Below, one piece after another: positions 7,963-16,272 of a DNA stretch of 64,000 nt. A model generated the notes under the pieces. That model was not told the DNA's origin and did not search any database. It saw only the letters and a program-made list of their open reading frames with translations. Numbering within the stretch: position 1 is the first letter of the stretch; each line of letters begins with the position of its first letter. Made by a program: the position numbers and the translations under genes. Origin of the DNA: Pedobacter boryungensis (GTDB lineage: Bacteria; Bacteroidota; Bacteroidia; Sphingobacteriales; Sphingobacteriaceae). The stretch covers positions 372,001-436,000 of the forward strand of contig NZ_JABMKV010000002.1 of the NCBI RefSeq assembly GCF_013204825.1, written 5' to 3'.

Positions 7963-9444
7963 ATGAAAACAAAAATCCAAAGACCTCTATTTAAGAAAAT
8001 GGCTATGCTTTTATTAAGTATAGGTTTTCTATCAATCAACTCTTGTAAAAAAGATGCAGCAAATTTATCTATTAAAAATGATGAAGTTGAATTATTGCAA
8101 AAGTGGTATAACTCGATTGGAAGGACTAAAAGCACTTTCTCGACCTTAACACCAAAGTGGGATAAGATCTCAAAGTATGAGAACGATAAGGATTTTGTAT
8201 ACGAGGTTGAATTAAATAATCCAGAGGGGATATTTACGAGTTATAAGGAAATTGATTTAGAAAGCTCAAGCAATAATTCATTAAATACAATTAGGATTTT
8301 AGTCTTTAAAAATAAAAACGATGGAACGGTTAAGGGAGGATACTTCTCTATAGCTCCTAAGGATAAAACTTTAAACCCCGCTAATGTTCATTTTACAGCA
8401 TTGACTAATTTTTCTGGAAAGATTTCTTTTTATAACTTGAATAGCAAATATTTAAAGGGATTAGTTTACGAATCAGGAATAATTAAGCAAGCGATGTCAA
8501 ATAATGGAGGAATTTCAGATAGAAATAAATTAAATAGCTTATATCAGAAAAACTTCTATAAAAATAGTACTATGTATGTTCCAAATACAACTATGCTTGA
8601 GGGGCAATCATGCAATTATGATCTGGAGCCTGTTTATGGGCAAGCGTGTGTAGAGGCAGGTAATTCTGGGACACCTACATGTACTCCTTATATCCGTTAC
8701 TATGATGTGGTATACAAATGTTCGGGGGGCGGGATGAGCGATATGCCAGATATGGGCGATCAATCAGGCCCTGGACCAGGTACAATCTATCCTTCAGACT
8801 TAATTCCAGAAAACCCTTACATGCCTGGGCAGGATAAAAGTGCTATTGATCCAAAAAAATTTACTGCTTGTTTTGACAATATTCCTAATGCAGGAGCAAA
8901 TTATAAGGTAATAGTCCATGTTGAAGAACCCCTTCCTGGTACAAGAATAAATTGGACACCAGCAAATGGTGTTGGACATACAGCTATAACTGTCACCAAA
9001 ATAGGTATTAATGGAGCAAGTGTTACGCAAACTGTGGGATTTTATCCTGCGGGAAATCCATTTAGTAGTCCTTCAAAAATGGTTGATAATGCTAAAGCAG
9101 GAGATACGGATCAGATAGAATTTACTGTACATATGGAATTTGATCTAGGAAATAATGCAACAAACTTTAATAAAATTATAGATAATATTGCTAACCCTCC
9201 AGCTGAGTATAACTTATATGGAATGAACTGTACGGCTTTTGTTGTTGGAGTTTGCGCTAGTGGGGGAATAACATTACCGGATCCAATGAACGGTATAGCT
9301 GGAATAGTGGATGCTTTAAATCTAATTCAGGCAATGACCCCTGCAGGTTTGGGCAATACTATGAGATTGGCCAAATCACATGGAGATAATAGAGTCAAAA
9401 CAAATTCAAGCACTGCCCCAACAAGTAAAGGGGCTTGTAATTAG
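7963..9444 (+). CDS. Lipoprotein with a possible permuted papain-like domain
   Basis: A 493-residue lipoprotein. The ATG at 7963 is chosen because it starts a normal lipoprotein signal (lipobox SINSC, Cys about residue 28); an earlier in-frame codon would bury it. The middle holds a Cys-containing, Gly/Pro/Met-rich linker (~240-290). The C-terminal 200 residues contain GVGHTAITVTK (His339) and YGMNCTAFVVGV (Cys423). The order His then Cys is that of circularly permuted papain-fold enzymes (LRAT/NlpC-P60 relatives), so an amidase, acyltransferase or peptidase is possible. This is inference from two motifs. A small membrane protein gene follows after 8 nt, giving a tight pair. Confidence 0.7.
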   Translation: MKTKIQRPLFKKMAMLLLSIGFLSINSCKKDAANLSIKNDEVELLQKWYNSIGRTKSTFSTLTPKWDKISKYENDKDFVYEVELNNPEGIFTSYKEIDLESSSNNSLNTIRILVFKNKNDGTVKGGYFSIAPKDKTLNPANVHFTALTNFSGKISFYNLNSKYLKGLVYESGIIKQAMSNNGGISDRNKLNSLYQKNFYKNSTMYVPNTTMLEGQSCNYDLEPVYGQACVEAGNSGTPTCTPYIRYYDVVYKCSGGGMSDMPDMGDQSGPGPGTIYPSDLIPENPYMPGQDKSAIDPKKFTACFDNIPNAGANYKVIVHVEEPLPGTRINWTPANGVGHTAITVTKIGINGASVTQTVGFYPAGNPFSSPSKMVDNAKAGDTDQIEFTVHMEFDLGNNATNFNKIIDNIANPPAEYNLYGMNCTAFVVGVCASGGITLPDPMNGIAGIVDALNLIQAMTPAGLGNTMRLAKSHGDNRVKTNSSTAPTSKGACN

Positions 9445-9452
9445 CCAACAAT

Positions 9453-9953
9453 ATGGAAAAGATGAATAAACTACCTGATATCGAATTTATTAAAGCAATG
9501 TTTATTGTGAATGCACTTTCGTTAATTACAACTTTGTTTTTTGCCTATAAATACTATTTTGCAAATGCTGGAAAGGGCATTGATGATTTTCTATTTGTTT
9601 TGGCTGTTCTTTCATTGCCCTCTTTTTTTGCAGCAATCGCCGCTTCAAAATTTATAAACCATAAAGAAGTTAGAATATGGCTCATTGGAGGACTAATTTG
9701 TACAATATTTTGTGGCACATATGTATATCTTGGAGTATTAGATAATAGCCTGTTGTTAGGATTAGTTTTAATAACAGCTCCTTTAGCTGTTTGTTTTATG
9801 GGCGCCCTCATTTTTTATAAAAACCTAAAAATATTTAGAACAAACATATATTGTATATTTTTTCTTTCGACTTTAATCGGGGCTGGGCCAATAGTCTTGC
9901 TCTTTGTTGTAGGAGGGTTTGCCTGGATTTGGTCTCTTTTTTATAAGGGCTAA
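9453..9953 (+). CDS. Small integral membrane protein
   Basis: A 166-residue protein with four or five hydrophobic helices (about residues 13-33, 44-62, 74-94, 99-121 and 132-160). No family recognised. It starts 8 nt after the lipoprotein gene and is surely cotranscribed with it. The pairing of a secreted possible hydrolase with a polytopic membrane protein could be enzyme and partner or enzyme and immunity protein, but nothing in the sequence decides this. Confidence 0.75.
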   Translation: MEKMNKLPDIEFIKAMFIVNALSLITTLFFAYKYYFANAGKGIDDFLFVLAVLSLPSFFAAIAASKFINHKEVRIWLIGGLICTIFCGTYVYLGVLDNSLLLGLVLITAPLAVCFMGALIFYKNLKIFRTNIYCIFFLSTLIGAGPIVLLFVVGGFAWIWSLFYKG

Positions 9954-10027
9954 TATTATATTTCTTTGAAATAATAGGGATAGATAACATCGTTATTTTC
10001 CCATTTTTGTGTAAATTGGTTGGACCT

Positions 10028-10591
10028 ATGGAGATCTTCTTAAAAAATGCACAACAAATTCATCCCCTATCTACTGAGCTTATTGAACATTTATCCACAG
10101 TTGTAAAAGTGCTTAAATTGAGTAATGGACATATTCTTTTAAAAGAAAGAGATATAGCTAAACACATTTACTTTATTGAACAAGGATTTGCACGTTGTTA
10201 TTACATGAAAGATGGAAAAGACATAACTCAATGGTTTATGAGCACCGGAGATGCCATGATTTCTGTTTTTAGCTTTTTTAACCAGACGCCTTCTCTCGAA
10301 TATATCGAACTCCTTGAAGATTCTGTACTTTTATGTACAAGTTATGCCGACCTGCAAGAGCTCTATCGAAAATTTCCAGAATTTAATGTCATAGGGCGAG
10401 TATTAACAGAAAAATATTACATATTAAGTGAAGAAAGAGCCATTGCTTTGAGAAGTATGACTGCCCAAGAAAGGTATGCTGATTTATTAAAGAAACACCC
10501 TAAAATTCTACAGAAAGCAAGTCTTAAACATATTTCATCTTATCTCGGAATTGCTCCTGAAACTTTAAGTCGTATTAGGGCTAAAAAGTAG
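10028..10591 (+). CDS. Crp/Fnr-family transcription regulator
   Basis: A 187-residue regulator with an N-terminal cyclic-nucleotide-binding-type beta roll (FIEQGFARCYYMKDGKD and WFMSTGDAMIS are typical) and a short C-terminal helix-turn-helix ending in ISSYLGIAPETLSRIR. The ATG at 10028 is used rather than the GTG at 10007, which precedes the usual family N terminus. The effector pocket lacks the full cAMP signature, as is common in Bacteroidota members that sense unknown signals. It stands alone between the membrane protein gene and carB. Confidence 0.88.
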   Translation: MEIFLKNAQQIHPLSTELIEHLSTVVKVLKLSNGHILLKERDIAKHIYFIEQGFARCYYMKDGKDITQWFMSTGDAMISVFSFFNQTPSLEYIELLEDSVLLCTSYADLQELYRKFPEFNVIGRVLTEKYYILSEERAIALRSMTAQERYADLLKKHPKILQKASLKHISSYLGIAPETLSRIRAKK

Positions 10592-10635
10592 TATAAAATC
10601 TTTAAATTTTATCCAAATATTCAATTCAAAAAACC

Positions 10636-10712
10636 TATCTTTGCATCCCGACAGAGCAGTTGGGATTTTCATTTTATAGCAGGAATTCTCCCAGCTACCA
10701 GTCAAATTGACT
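10636..10712 (+). promoter_or_regulatory. carB promoter -7 box and structured leader
   Basis: TATCTTTG at 10636-10643 fits the -7 consensus, giving a leader of about 95 nt before the carB ATG. No clear -33 TTG is present. The leader contains an 8-bp stem (AGTTGGGA at 10658-10665 with TCCCAGCT at 10689-10696, one G-U pair) and a perfect small palindrome AGTCAA-A-TTGACT at 10700-10712. Regulation through this leader is possible but unproven. Confidence 0.5.
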
Positions 10713-10741
10713 ATTACTTTAGACTTTTTTAAACCCCCACA

Positions 10742-13639
10742 ATGCCTAAAGACACCTCCATACGCTCAGTACTTATTATCGGATCAGGACCTATTATTAT
10801 TGGTCAAGCTTGCGAATTTGATTATGCTGGTTCACAAGCCGCACTTTCGCTTAAAGACGAAGGAATTACAGTTTCCATTATCAATTCTAATCCGGCAACC
10901 ATTATGACCGATAAAGTTATCGGTGATCATGTTTATTTGTTGCCTCTAACCTTAGAATCGATTGAGCAAATTTTAACTGATCACGCAACTAATCCAAACC
11001 TTCCTAAAATTGATGCTGTATTACCAACAATGGGTGGTCAAACAGCCTTAAATCTTTGTGTTGATGCAGAGGAACGTGGCATTTGGAAGGCACATAATGT
11101 AAAAATTATCGGTGTAGATGTAGCTGCAATTGATAAAACGGAGAATAGAGAATCTTTCCGTCAGTTAATGGTAGATATAGGTGTTGGTGTTGCTCCATCA
11201 AAAATTGCAAACTCTTATTTAGAGGGAAAAGAAGCAGCCCAGGATATTGGGTTTCCATTGGTAATTCGCCCATCATATACACTAGGTGGTTCTGGTGGCG
11301 GTTTTGTGCATAAAAAAGAGGATTTTGATGCTGCCTTAAAACGTGGCTTAGAGGCTTCGCCAACACACGAAGTCTTAGTAGAAAAAGCAGTTTTAGGTTG
11401 GAAGGAATACGAATTGGAATTGTTGAGAGATGGTAATGATAACGTAATCATTATTTGTTCTATCGAGAATTTTGATCCAATGGGAATTCACACAGGAGAT
11501 TCGATCACTGTAGCTCCTGCCATGACATTATCAGACCGTTGTTACCAGGAAATGCGCAATCAAGCTATAAAAATGATGCGTGCCATTGGTAATTTTGCTG
11601 GCGGATGTAACGTTCAGTTTTCTGTAAATCCAGATAACGATGATATCATTGCGATTGAAATTAACCCTCGTGTTTCTCGTTCATCAGCCTTAGCAAGTAA
11701 GGCAACAGGTTACCCAATTGCAAAAATTGCAGCTAAGCTAGCTATCGGATATAACTTAGACGAGATTGAAAATCAAATTACCAAAACTACTTCTGCATAT
11801 TTTGAACCAACTTTAGATTACGTAATCGTAAAAATCCCCCGTTGGAATTTCGATAAATTTAAAGGTGCAAACATGGAACTAGGTTTACAGATGAAATCTG
11901 TAGGCGAGGTAATGGCAATTGGTCGTAGTTTTATTGAAGCTTTACAAAAAGCCACTCAAAGTTTAGAAATTGGCAGAGCTGGTTTAGGTGCAGATGGCAG
12001 ACAAAAAAGGAATATCGAAGAAATCATGCATGGCTTAGAGCATCCAAGTTGGAACCGTTTGTTCCTGATCAAGGATGCGATGAGTATGGGTGTACCTTTA
12101 GAATCTATACGTAAAGTAACTAAAATCGATAAATGGTTCTTGTCTCAAATTCAAGAATTGGTAAACTTAGAAGTTGAACTTAAACGTTACTCACTAACTA
12201 ATATTCCTAAAGATTTCTTCTTCAACTTAAAGCAAAGAGGTTTTTCTGATATTCAAATTGCATACGTTTTAGGTAATGTAACGGAAGATGAAGTTTACAA
12301 TCGCCGTAAAGAATTAGGAATTAAACGTGTGTATAAAATGGTTGATACATGTGCAGCGGAGTTTGCAGCACAAACACCATATTTTTATTCAACTTTTGAA
12401 GAAGCACCAATACAAATCTCATTAGTAGGTAATGAAACGCTTTCAAATGGTGATGAATTAGGCACAAATGAGTCAATAGTTTCTGATAAGAAAAAAGTAA
12501 TTGTTTTAGGTTCCGGTCCAAATAGAATTGGTCAGGGAATAGAATTTGATTACTCTTGTGTACACGGATTATTAGCAGCTAAAGAAAGTGGTTTTGAAGC
12601 GATTATGATTAATTGTAATCCAGAAACAGTATCTACAGATTTTAACATGGCCGATAAATTATACTTCGAGCCAGTTTTCTGGGAGCACGTTCGTGAAATT
12701 ATAGAGCTAGAAAACCCCGTAGGTGTAATTGTTCAGCTTGGTGGACAAACAGCACTAAAGATGGCTGAGAAGTTACATGAAAACAATATCAAAATCATAG
12801 GTACAGCTTATAACGACATGGATATTGCTGAAGACCGTGGTCGTTTCTCAGATTTATTAAAAGAATTAGATATTCCATATCCAAAATATGGTGTAGCTGA
12901 AAACGCTGAAGAAGCAATTGTGGTTGCAAATGAAGTTGGTTATCCAGTTTTAGTACGCCCGAGTTATGTTTTAGGCGGACAAGGGATGAGCATTGTAATT
13001 AATGATGAAGATTTAGAAAAAGCGGTAGTTAAGTTATTGGGAGATTTACCTGGCAACAGAGTATTAATTGACCATTTCCTAGACAGAGCAGAAGAAACTG
13101 AATCAGATTCGATTAGCGATGGAACAGATGTACATATTGTTGGTTTAATGGAACACATTGAACCTGCTGGTATTCACTCTGGAGATTCTAGTGCAGTTTT
13201 ACCACCTTTCAGCTTATCAGAAAAGGTAATTGCTGATATGGAAACCTACTCTAAAAAAATTGCAAGAGCTTTAAATGTAATTGGATTATTAAATATCCAG
13301 TTTGCAGTTAAAGATGATAAAGTATATGTTATTGAAGCAAATCCAAGAGCTTCTCGTACGGTTCCTTTCATTGCAAAAGCATATGATGTACCTTATATTA
13401 ATATTGCGGCCAGAATTATGTTAGGTGTAAACAAGTTAAAAGACTTTAACATTGTTCGTAAATTAAAAGGTTATGCAATTAAGGAGCCTGTATTTTCTTT
13501 TGATAAATTCCCTGAAGTGACGAAAGAGTTGGGCCCAGAGATGAAATCAACAGGAGAGGCTATCCGTTTCATTAAAGATTTAGAAGATCCTTATTTCCGT
13601 AAGTTATATAAAGATAAATCGATGTATTTGTCGAAATAA
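10742..13639 (+). CDS. carB: Carbamoyl-phosphate synthase large subunit, no allosteric domain
   Basis: A 965-residue enzyme that makes carbamoyl phosphate from bicarbonate, ATP and glutamine-derived ammonia for pyrimidine and arginine synthesis. Both ATP-grasp halves are present: the first opens with IGSGPIIIGQACEFDYAGSQA (in part) and NSNPATIMTD, the second at ~residue 587 with LGSGPNRIGQGIEFDYS and NCNPETVSTD. E. coli CarB has about 1073 residues and ends in an MGS-like allosteric domain. This protein stops just after the second half, and only 36 nt separate its stop from a terminator, so no remnant follows. The glutaminase gene carA is not adjacent. Confidence 0.96.
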   Translation: MPKDTSIRSVLIIGSGPIIIGQACEFDYAGSQAALSLKDEGITVSIINSNPATIMTDKVIGDHVYLLPLTLESIEQILTDHATNPNLPKIDAVLPTMGGQTALNLCVDAEERGIWKAHNVKIIGVDVAAIDKTENRESFRQLMVDIGVGVAPSKIANSYLEGKEAAQDIGFPLVIRPSYTLGGSGGGFVHKKEDFDAALKRGLEASPTHEVLVEKAVLGWKEYELELLRDGNDNVIIICSIENFDPMGIHTGDSITVAPAMTLSDRCYQEMRNQAIKMMRAIGNFAGGCNVQFSVNPDNDDIIAIEINPRVSRSSALASKATGYPIAKIAAKLAIGYNLDEIENQITKTTSAYFEPTLDYVIVKIPRWNFDKFKGANMELGLQMKSVGEVMAIGRSFIEALQKATQSLEIGRAGLGADGRQKRNIEEIMHGLEHPSWNRLFLIKDAMSMGVPLESIRKVTKIDKWFLSQIQELVNLEVELKRYSLTNIPKDFFFNLKQRGFSDIQIAYVLGNVTEDEVYNRRKELGIKRVYKMVDTCAAEFAAQTPYFYSTFEEAPIQISLVGNETLSNGDELGTNESIVSDKKKVIVLGSGPNRIGQGIEFDYSCVHGLLAAKESGFEAIMINCNPETVSTDFNMADKLYFEPVFWEHVREIIELENPVGVIVQLGGQTALKMAEKLHENNIKIIGTAYNDMDIAEDRGRFSDLLKELDIPYPKYGVAENAEEAIVVANEVGYPVLVRPSYVLGGQGMSIVINDEDLEKAVVKLLGDLPGNRVLIDHFLDRAEETESDSISDGTDVHIVGLMEHIEPAGIHSGDSSAVLPPFSLSEKVIADMETYSKKIARALNVIGLLNIQFAVKDDKVYVIEANPRASRTVPFIAKAYDVPYINIAARIMLGVNKLKDFNIVRKLKGYAIKEPVFSFDKFPEVTKELGPEMKSTGEAIRFIKDLEDPYFRKLYKDKSMYLSK

Positions 13640-13675
13640 GATAAAAGTTATAAAGAGCGAAAGTCAGTAAAGCAT

Positions 13676-13707
13676 AAATCCCTTAGCGTAACGTTAAGGG
13701 ATTTTTT
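13676..13707 (+). terminator. Intrinsic terminator of carB
   Basis: AAATCCCTTA and TTAAGGGATTT form a stem of about 10 bp around GCGTAACG, followed by a T run. Confidence 0.9.
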
Positions 13708-13720
13708 ATTTATTGTATTT

Positions 13721-13784
13721 GTCATCCAGAGCATAGGGAAGCAATTTTACATCGCCGCAAGATGCTTCGTACCTCGCAATGACG
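13721..13784. repeat. Degenerate copy of the 2560-2648 palindromic repeat
   Basis: The right arm GCAAGATGCTTCGTACCTCG followed by CAATGAC is nearly the complement of the left arm at 2560-2587. The left arm here, starting GTCATCCAGAGCATAGGGAAGC, has drifted. It sits between the carB terminator and the end of the DUF3137 gene. Confidence 0.75.
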
Positions 13785-13790
13785 ATTTCA

Positions 13791-14744
13791 CTATTGTTTA
13801 GTCCAAATTCTGGTATTCAAATCTAGTTCTCGTACAATATCATACATGAAAGTTAGCACAGACATGTCATCGTCCAATAAATCTGGTTTTAATAATGTTT
13901 TAAAAACAGGCGGTTCGAAATAATTTTTATCCAGTGGGAAAGCAATATACATCCTAGTATCGATGAACGACAAAGATATGGTGTAAGCCGATCGCTGATT
14001 GAGGTCGTTAATTTTTTCCATCATTGCTGGAGTTAAAATATACCGAGCTTCAATTTGATCTGTGCTGTATATTACGAAGTTCTTATTAAAATTCTCATTT
14101 TCAAGTTCCACCACATTTTTATCGCCAAAAGAATACACGTTTTTAGAGAACCAAGCACCAATTTTACTTCCAAAATTTTTGGGTCTTACTACAGTGACAC
14201 CATTAAAGTTTTTGTTAAAATCTGCAGTAAATATTATACCTTTTAAAATATCATGCCAAGTGACCTGTCTACCATTTTTAGTCTGAACCTCAGTTTTATA
14301 TTCTGCATGCACTTCTGCAAAATAGAAGCTCGTTTTGTCGATTTTTCCACTTATTAAATCTTCTGTATTGTACCGATCTGGAGATGTAGTAAAAAGTTGT
14401 GAAGATGTAAATTCAGACTCTACAATCCCACGGTTAGGATCTAATGTTAAACTTTTATCTACTGAATTTAAAGCAGCACCAATTACTTCTTGTTTAAATC
14501 GACTTTTGTAATTAGAAACACTTTCGCCAATGCGAAATAAAATTATAGCACCCGGAATTGCAATAATAAAGCCTACAATTGCAAGTATAGCGAGACCTAA
14601 TACAACTCCAATAACGAAACAAATTATACCAAAAACAATAAAGCTCCAACCTTGTAGTTTATTGGAAACTATTTTTTTTCGTTGAATTTCTAATTCAGCA
14701 ACTACTTTTTGTACAGCTGGAGGTAGCGTGAAATTTGTTGACAT
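13791..14744 (-). CDS. DUF3137 domain membrane protein
   Basis: A 317-residue protein with two adjacent hydrophobic helices (about residues 33-73) after a short cytosolic N terminus, then a soluble domain of the DUF3137 type (SFYFAEVHAEYKTEVQ, WHDILKGIIFTADFNK). Its ATG overlaps the stop codon of lemA by one base (TAATG), so the two are translationally coupled. LemA plus DUF3137 is a recurring pair; the joint role, perhaps envelope-related, is not established. Confidence 0.85.
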   Translation of the reverse strand: MSTNFTLPPAVQKVVAELEIQRKKIVSNKLQGWSFIVFGIICFVIGVVLGLAILAIVGFIIAIPGAIILFRIGESVSNYKSRFKQEVIGAALNSVDKSLTLDPNRGIVESEFTSSQLFTTSPDRYNTEDLISGKIDKTSFYFAEVHAEYKTEVQTKNGRQVTWHDILKGIIFTADFNKNFNGVTVVRPKNFGSKIGAWFSKNVYSFGDKNVVELENENFNKNFVIYSTDQIEARYILTPAMMEKINDLNQRSAYTISLSFIDTRMYIAFPLDKNYFEPPVFKTLLKPDLLDDDMSVLTFMYDIVRELDLNTRIWTKQ

Positions 14745-15301
14745 TAATTATTAAAAAGCTCTTTAGCACTTACGTTTTTACGCTCTTCTTCTGCAGTCTC
14801 TAAAACTGCTATTGGCTGATAACCCAACATACCTGCAAACATATTTCCTGGGAACATCATTACAGCATTATTGTAAGTGGTAACAGACGAATTGTAATTT
14901 CTTCTAGCAGCAGCTATCTGCTCTTCACTTTCAGTCCAGGTACTTTGTAAGTTTAAAAAATTTTGATTAGCCTTTAAATCAGGGTAATTTTCTACGCTTA
15001 CCATTAAGCCTTTTACTGCACTTCCAATTTGTTGATCTAACGCTAGTTTATCGCTCTCACTAACATTAGTGCCTAAAGCTTTACCCCTTAATTCGGTAAT
15101 TTTAGTTAGCGTATCACCTTCATATTCCATGTATTGCTTTACGGTTTCCACTAAGTTTGGAAGTAAGTCGAAACGTTTTTTAAGCATTACATCTATTGCA
15201 GAAAATGCGTTTGCTACTTGGTTTTTTTTGCTAATTAAGGAATTGTATATGCCAATGCCAATAATTAAAACGGCAATTGCGAGTATAGCTACAATGATCA
15301 T
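14744..15301 (-). CDS. lemA: LemA family protein
   Basis: A 185-residue LemA protein: one N-terminal transmembrane helix (residues 1-~20) with the short outside N terminus, then a helical bundle with the family signatures NQVANAFSAIDVMLKKRFDL and LIKLVE-type heptads (DLLPNLVETVKQYM), and ARRNYNSSVTTYNNAVMMFPGN near the end. Members have roughly this length. It is the first gene of a two-gene unit with DUF3137. Function is unknown in the family beyond membrane localisation. Confidence 0.92.
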   Translation of the reverse strand: MIIVAILAIAVLIIGIGIYNSLISKKNQVANAFSAIDVMLKKRFDLLPNLVETVKQYMEYEGDTLTKITELRGKALGTNVSESDKLALDQQIGSAVKGLMVSVENYPDLKANQNFLNLQSTWTESEEQIAAARRNYNSSVTTYNNAVMMFPGNMFAGMLGYQPIAVLETAEEERKNVSAKELFNN

Positions 15302-15388
15302 AGTCCAGTTTGGTTTAAGGTTTTTATAAATATAAAAATTATATAAGCATATAGATGTAGAATTGTACGAGCTGTTACAATGTATCGT

Positions 15389-15419
15389 AAAAAAACCCTA
15401 CTCCGGAGAGAGCAGGGTT
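15389..15419 (-). terminator. Intrinsic terminator of the DUF4920 gene
   Basis: On the minus strand AACCCTGCTCTC pairs imperfectly with GAGTAGGGTT, followed by TTTTTTACG. It lies about 30 nt beyond the DUF4920 stop and upstream of lemA. Confidence 0.85.
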
Positions 15420-15450
15420 CAATCAATCAATATTAAAAAGGAGAACCTTT

Positions 15451-15921
15451 CTAATCCTCCAAAATTACAACTCCTTTTGCTTCAAACACAATTTCTTTTT
15501 TAGGTTTTGTGATTTTTGCAATTTCTTCAGCAGATTTCTTTGCATCTTCTGCAATATGTTTTAAGTCTTCAACAGATGTTTCTGTTCTTTCTGCAAAACC
15601 ATCAATTACTACTTTTTTACCTGCTAAATCTTTAGGCATGAAAAAAGCGTAATCTTTAAAGTTTACACGGATAGTTTCACCATTTGGTGCTTCTAAATTC
15701 ATAAAACAACCCTTTTTTTGGCAAACTAAAGTTACTAAACCCGTAACTTTCATGTCTTTTTTGGTTTCTTCGCCAAGTTTTGCATTTACTTCTGCAGTTG
15801 TAATTACATTTCCTTTTTTAACACCTTCACCAAAAGATTTTCCTACAAATGAAGTTGCATCTTGTGCAAAAGCAAATGCGGTAAACATACACAAGGCTAG
15901 ACTTAAAATAATTTTTTTCAT
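15451..15921 (-). CDS. DUF4920 domain secreted protein
   Basis: A 156-residue exported protein with a signal peptide (cleavage after AFA, about residue 19). The DUF4920 core shows VTLVCQKKGCFMNLEAPNGE and the IRVNFKDYAFFMPKDLAGK stretch. The paired cysteines in CQKKGC are conserved in the family and could bind a metal or form a disulfide. The C-terminal 40 residues are Lys/Glu-rich. A strong terminator follows. The biochemical role is not known. Confidence 0.88.
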   Translation of the reverse strand: MKKIILSLALCMFTAFAFAQDATSFVGKSFGEGVKKGNVITTAEVNAKLGEETKKDMKVTGLVTLVCQKKGCFMNLEAPNGETIRVNFKDYAFFMPKDLAGKKVVIDGFAERTETSVEDLKHIAEDAKKSAEEIAKITKPKKEIVFEAKGVVILED

Positions 15922-16015
15922 TTTCTTTATTTTTAATTGGGTATACTCTTATCTATCTGATACAAAAATATTTAAAATCTTTTTAAATAAGGAATGTTCT
16001 TCATAAAATAGGATT

Positions 16016-16050
16016 GAAAAAAATCCCCACTACTTAAAAGCAGTGGGGGT
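16016..16050 (-). terminator. Intrinsic terminator downstream of radA
   Basis: On the minus strand CCCCCACTGCTTTTAAGTAG followed by TGGGGATTTTTTTC makes a strong stem and U run. It lies about 220 nt beyond the radA stop, so it ends either radA or an unseen short transcript in between. Confidence 0.85.
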
Positions 16051-16272
16051 CAATCATCCCTATTTATTAGTAATCATGAATACCAATGCTAAGTGATATG
16101 CAATAGCTTATCCAAATTGGAGATTAGATGTAGAATATTTATAATTAACTGATCGTTAATAGATTAAATATGCATCTTTTAGAATTCTACATTGAGTTTT
16201 CTTCTTTTGTTGTAGAGATATGTACCAGAAAGTCATATAATGGGTATTTTATTTCCTAAATAAATGAAAGAG

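Noticed and set aside
10742..13639. Frameshifted carB that lost its C-terminal domain
   Set aside because: Only 36 nt lie between the stop and the terminator, and no MGS-like coding remnant appears in any frame.
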